From: Toxorhynchites rutilus septentrionalis
Taxonomy: Eukaryota > Arthropoda > Insecta > Diptera > Culicidae
Direction of reading: 5' to 3'
Assembly: GCF_029784135.1 (NCBI RefSeq)
Contig: NC_073745.1
Coordinates: 97,671,105-97,735,104, forward strand
DNA: 64,000 nt
This document shows positions 59,156-64,000 of this stretch, one piece after another. The notes beneath the pieces are model-generated. The model was not told where the DNA came from and did not search any database. It saw only the letters and a list, made by a program, of their open reading frames with translations. The translations under genes were made by a program, and so were the position numbers. Within the stretch, counting starts at the first letter, position 1, and every line of letters begins with the position of its first letter.

Positions 59156-61685
59156 TAGCTCACACGTGGTGCGCGTGTTGAAGAGCAAACGGGAGGAGCG
59201 TGGCGTCGATGTTAATCTAAGCTCGAAACTAGCATTCATTTCGTTGCGACACACCAATGTTTTTTTTCCCGAAAAAAAAGTAATCTGCATGCAGTCTGTT
59301 AGATTGGAAAACCAACAAGAACGTATTATTTAATTGCTCATATCCGCGGTTTCGACCAAACCCGCAATTAGTTGTCCCCTAGACAGCCAATAACCTCAAA
59401 TAAATCGTACGAATGATAGTAATTATGTACCCTCGTAGGTGCAACACAAAGAGATGGAACACGCCACTGGCTCCGATCGACATGTTCTAGGGCGTCCCAA
59501 CGCGATAGCGTGGCGGGAAATGTGGTGACCTGGACATCCCCTTCCAGTTAACCTATTACGGCACCGTATTCAAATCGAAATAACGTGTTGTTTATTTTAT
59601 CTGCCAGCTCGGGGGTATTTGAACTGGCTTCCGATCGATTTTGTGTGTAGACCGGAGAAAAAAATTACCACCACGAATCGTGTTCTCTAAAACGGTTTTG
59701 AAGTGCGCTATTTCTTTCTTGCTTAGTTTGACCCACTTAAAGGGACCATCAGTGTTGAATCGAATCGAATTGAAACATGCAGCTCACCGTGCAACCGCCC
59801 TGCAAGCACTCATCACTTGGAGTCTTCTTGTGTTGTGTTTAAAAATACATCCCATCGCTCGTCTAGCGACTAGAAAACCATGTCCGTTTTGTTAATTTTC
59901 ACGTTCGCTTCCACGGTGTCTCTTTTCCTCGGAGAAACGCATTTCCCTGCACACTTCCAATTTTACGATGTGACGACTTATCAGCGAATGTGCGATCGCG
60001 AGGATGCAACCAAAACGTGCTCGCGTTCGAAAGATCTAATTTTAAATCACTCCATCGCCACGGCACTTCTGACTGTTGCATTTGGGCCGCCCATAAACTG
60101 ATAAACCATGTTCGGTTTTTGTCGCGCTTGGACCGAAAAAAACACGGTGATCATCCTGTCAACGGAGTAATTTCTCGAAACGCACACACACACACAAAAC
60201 CGCGTGCATAGCTTACGAAAATAAGCTGCTGGAGACAGAGATGGCGGAGTCTGACTCAACCAAGTGTGGCTGTTGTGCTGTAATTAAGCCGAACTAAATT
60301 GTTTTTAACTCAGCGAATTGCTCAACCGCTGAATCAGACCGTTCCGGAGAAAATATAGCTGTTGGTCGTAATTGACGGAGATAAGACAGAAACGGCGGCT
60401 TGCCTCAAGTCGTCCGCTAATTGAATTAGACCCAATTCATTACTCACTTGGTGTGGTGCCGTCCGTCTCTTGCCGTGTCGCACGCCAAGAAAAATTGTTC
60501 TCTTTTACATCGTCCCTAAAATCCATCGAAATCCAGCGGAAGTGGAATGGAGTGGTTGTCGCGGGAAACGAACTAATCGATTAAAGCAATGCAAGACTAC
60601 TGACGCAGGCAACCACATAAACAGCATAATTCATGCGCAAAATTCACGTTGTCATTCGGAAGTTGGACGAGGCGGGGGAGAAATAGAGGGGACTTGATTA
60701 AGTCTAAAGACGACTGCATGGTCCGCTAATCGCTGGATAACACGACGTCACAGTGTCGTTTACGTCAAATCTCGATTTCCGTGCACTTTTAATGATCTTT
60801 CGATCATAGCATTTCGACACATTTAGTACTTCTGGGGTGATTCATACTCTTCAATCGACAACTTCTTCAAATTTGATATTGAATTCTATGCATAACTCTA
60901 TTTTTTTTCCCAAAAATATCCCTAATGATTTGTGTTCTTTTTCTAAATCTGTGGAGTTTTGGGTACAGTATATGCAACTGAACAGATCTTGCTTCAATAC
61001 TATCCAGCAGCAATGAACTTGCGAAGAAAAAAATTCGAACAACTTTTGAAGCTATCTTTGTTTCTGAGAACTACATGAATCGGGAAATATGTTTCTACAC
61101 AATGAAAAATCACTTTTATGGAATTGGCAACACGACCAGTTGATTCTGTCAAGTAACATTTAGTTGAAAAGTGGCGTTATCGGAAGTTTACTGTAGTTAA
61201 TTGATTTTCAAATGCGATATATGAGACAGTAAACTTCGGCGAAAATGGAAAAAAAAGCTATTCGGTTGACAAATTGGCAAGAATTATATTGATCCAAAAC
61301 AGTGAAACGATATGTTCAAGAATGTGTATACAACAAAAATTTGAAACAACGAAACCTCCTTCCATCGGAACCAGTTCATCGTGATTGAATCCAAGCTACC
61401 GGCTCTTGACGATTTTAATTCGCTGCTTCATCGGAATATAAGTTTGTGATGGATGATGAGATTTATTCTACGGCAGGAGGTAATGATTGTCAACCAAAAC
61501 ACGAGTCTTCCGAAAATTAGAATCGAATTTCAAATTTCTTCGTAGGTCAATAAAGTCGTAATTCAAAATTTTCGGCTAAGTTTAAACATATGAGGATCAA
61601 TCATCTCTCTAGTAGAATTTTTTGGTGGTCCAGATTTGTGATTTAGTTGTAACTTTCTCGTAGCCTTTAAAAATCTTTAATTTTC
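59156..61685. other. 2.5 kb without a supportable gene
   Basis: GC-richer than most of the window up to about 60750 and free of recognised repeats, so it may be single-copy. The plus-strand frame 59880-60101 starts with a signal-peptide-like run (MSVLLIFTFASTVSLFLG) but has no other support. An (ca)n run lies at 60182-60198. Confidence 0.35.
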
Positions 61686-61687
61686 AT

Positions 61688-62305
61688 ATGAAACTAGTTG
61701 AGCTGACTTCGTCCTGTCCAAAATTTGTTTTTTACTATCAATACCTTCAAACATTCACGTTTTCTTACAAAGCGCAAGTTCATGAGTCCAATCGCAGAAC
61801 TGGTCATTGATTGATCTTCTAATCGACCTCGTTAAATTTACCTTTCACTAAAAAATTTCTAGTACTTCTACCAAAACTCATCATTATAATATCAGATTAT
61901 TTTCAGACACAATTATCGTTCAAGATTTTTCAACCACTTGCAAATAACATGTGTTTCCGTTACATGGAATAAATGATTGATACAGAACATATGATAGAAT
62001 AAAGACAGACCCCTCCCCTCTTCTCTCCTTAGAGAGGGGGTAGGAGTGTCTATTCACCATAGAAACGTTTCGTGCCCCCTAAAATCTTCACATGCCAAAT
62101 TTGGCTCCATTTCCTTGATTCGTTTTCGAGTTATGCAGAAATTTGTTTTTATTTGTATGACAGCCAACCCTTAGAAAGGGGGGTGGAGTGTCGAACCACC
62201 TTAGGAATGTTTCTTCCCCATAAAACGTCCACATGCCTAATTTAGTTTCATTTGCTTGATTGATTCGCGAGTAATGTAGAAATTTGTGCTTCATTTGTAT
62301 GGCAG
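61688..62305 (+). repeat. Second copy of the repeat at 34.7-35.9 kb
   Basis: It begins 'gaaactagttgagctgactt' (compare 34702), continues through 'acgttttcttac' and the 'ttattttcagacacat' block, and has about two of the ~143-bp units ('gttttcgagttatgcag' near 62119, 'ttcgcgagtaatgtag' near 62264). It stops abruptly at 'tgtatggcag', where the mariner begins. Confidence 0.7.
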
Positions 62306-63266
62306 ACCACCTAACCAAAATAAAATTTGTGCAGTTTATGGACCCGATACAGTTTCCATTTCCACCGCTCAGCGATGGTTTCAACGTTTTCGTTCTGGTG
62401 TAGAGGTCGTCAAAGATGCGCCACGCTCCGGAAGGCCTGTCGTCGAAAATTGCGACAAAATCGCTGAATTAGCCGAGAAAGACCGGCATAGTAGCAGCCG
62501 TAGCATCGGCCAAGAGCTGGGGATAAGTCATCAAACCGTTATTAACCATTTGAAGAAGCTCGAAGAAGCAAAGAAGCTCGATGTATGGGTGCCACACACG
62601 TTGACGCAAAAAAACATCTTTGACCGTATCGACGCATGTGAATCGCTGCTGAATCGAAACAAAATCGACCCGTTTCTGAAGCGGATGGTGACTGGCGATG
62701 AAAAGTGGGTCACTTACGACAACGTGAAGCGCAAACGGTCGTGGTCGAAGCCCGCTGAAGCGGCTCAGACGGTGGCCAAGCCCTCATTAACGGCCAGGAA
62801 GGTTCTGCTGTGTGTTTGGTGGGATTGTCAAGGAATAATCTATTATGAGCTGCTTCCCTATGGCCAAACGCTCAATTCGGACCTGTACTGCCAACAACTG
62901 GACCGCTTGAAGGTAGCACTCATGAAGAAGAGGCCATCTTTGATAAACAGAGGCCGCATTGTCTTCCATCAGGACAACGCCAGGCCACACACTTCTTTGG
63001 TGACGCGCCAGAAGCTCCGGGAGCTCGGATGGGAGGTTCTTTTGCATCCACCGTATAGTCCGGACCTTGCATCAAGTGACTACCACCTGTTTTTGTCCAT
63101 GGCGAACGAGCTAGGTAGTCAGAAGTTAGCCACAAAAGATGCCTGTGAAAATTGGCTATCCGAGTTTTTTGCCAATAAGGAAGCGAGCTTCTATAACATA
63201 GGTATTATGAAGTTGGCATCTCGTTGGGAACAAGTCATCGAACAAAACGGCGCATATTTGACTTAA
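62286..63266 (+). pseudogene. Mariner transposase, open but without its N-terminus
   Basis: An uninterrupted frame of over 300 codons with no in-frame ATG before about residue 133; the first ~10 codons belong to the tandem repeat. Helix-turn-helix segments are visible ('STAQRWFQRFRSG', 'DAPRSGRP', 'SRSIGQELGISHQTVINHLK'), as is the mariner 'WVPHTL' motif. The catalytic triad is complete: D1 in 'MVTGDEKWVTYDN', D2 in 'FHQDNARPHTS', D3 in 'PDLASSDYHLF', with 34 residues between D2 and D3. The C-terminus 'RWEQVIEQNGAYLT' is normal. It resembles the mellifera/cecropia side of mariners (recollection). Without its start and left end it is probably inactive. Confidence 0.85.
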
Positions 63267-63340
63267 AACAGATGATTGTAACTAATTTTATGAACAAATG
63301 AAAATTAAAAAAAAAATACCGCAGGACTTTTTTGACAGCC
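62310..63340 (+). mobile_element. 5'-truncated mariner (DD34D), right end intact
   Basis: The right terminal repeat, 'taccgcaggacttttttgac' to 63340, is followed by TA, as expected for mariner. The left terminal repeat and the first ~25-30 codons are missing. The element is fused directly to the preceding tandem repeat. Confidence 0.8.
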
Positions 63341-63342
63341 TA

Positions 63343-64000
63343 ATAATTATGGACAGCACCGTTTTTTTTAATTCAAAATGCAATTTAAACCATACTTGTT
63401 AAATAAGATAATACCGTCCGAAATTATCCGACAAAAGATACAGATACAGATACAGTTTACGCGAGGATGTTTTGAGTTTTGTTACAAGATACGTTTCGAT
63501 GTAGCATTTAGAAGAGTGCAGCTGTTCACCAAATCCGACATTCACCCTTCAATCAACACACATCTTCAATGTATTCGAAAGAGGAATTGAGCAGGCGACT
63601 AAAGTAAACATCGTCAAGAAACTTTGTCCCTTGATGCCTGAAGAAAAAAGACACTACATATTAGGGAATCATTGTAATCAACGATTAAGTTGTTGAGTTT
63701 TAAGTATTTAGTTCTAATCTTTATATGCTATATGTGAGAACAACAACCTAGGATTTAAATTTTTTAAATTTTTCCTTTGAGATAAGATTGATTTTATGAA
63801 TTTAGAGTACATGATTTTATGCGCTCCTTAGTATATGATTTGTAGTTCTAAAACAAAATTGCTATTATAAAAGTAGCATTGCATGGGGATGGACTGTTTT
63901 TGATTAAAATATTTGGCATGACGAGCTTTTCGGATAAGTGTTTTTACAAGAAAAAAGGGAAGTGAGTTTTATTATGCTAAACGTTCATTACGGAAGATGT
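63343..64000. other. No gene seen
   Basis: AT-rich. 'agatacagatacagatacag' is a short tandem run at 63435-63455. The open frame 63378-63590 has no recognisable features. Confidence 0.4.

Noticed and set aside
59880..60101. Plus-strand 73-codon frame with a signal-peptide-like start
   Set aside because: Only the hydrophobic start supports it. No homology, no paired cysteine pattern and no splice or promoter context.

Overview
The window looks like mosquito nuclear DNA, most likely Aedes (Stegomyia). It is AT-rich, gene-poor, and built largely of nested transposable elements. Three things support this placement: a DD37E transposon of the ITmD37E type known from mosquitoes, a tRNA-derived SINE resembling Feilai, and a beta-3-tubulin gene whose six-residue insertion is typical of insect betaTub60D. 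The species call is inference.

The only host gene I can support is on the minus strand: three exons of a betaTub60D (beta-3 tubulin) orthologue at 26574-27527, 27599-27843 and 30945-31053. They encode 435 residues, which leaves 19 residues for a separate first exon that I cannot find up to 64000. The first intron would then exceed about 32.9 kb, and the right half of the window would be intronic. The 3.1-kb intron between the 30945 and 27599 exons carries a decayed LINE.

Left part (1-16.6 kb): SINE tail, dispersed repeats, a 1.5-kb foldback element, short inverted-repeat elements, tandem ~200-bp repeats, a broken histone H2A copy with its 3' stem-loop, a TA-flanked rosa-like (DD41D) element with intact ends, and three ~0.9-kb elements whose ends read like 'aggggaaatg'.

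Centre (16.6-25 kb): a Russian-doll insertion. An old rosa-like transposase is split by a mariner. The mariner is split by an ITmD37E copy and by a full-length non-LTR retrotransposon that keeps both ORFs, a 12-bp target duplication and a poly(A) tail. This LINE is the only element here that looks young enough to be active.

Right part (31-64 kb): decayed Tc1, mariner, ITm and LINE relics, one LINE relic with a clean SINE insertion, MITEs, ~143-bp tandem repeats, and a nearly intact mariner (62.3-63.3 kb) lacking its N-terminus. A 16-bp near-palindrome (GACGTAGTCCTACGTC), often next to a hairpin and in places a histone-type stem-loop, recurs about a dozen times and is the most puzzling unexplained signal. 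No CRISPR array, functional tRNA or rRNA gene was seen.
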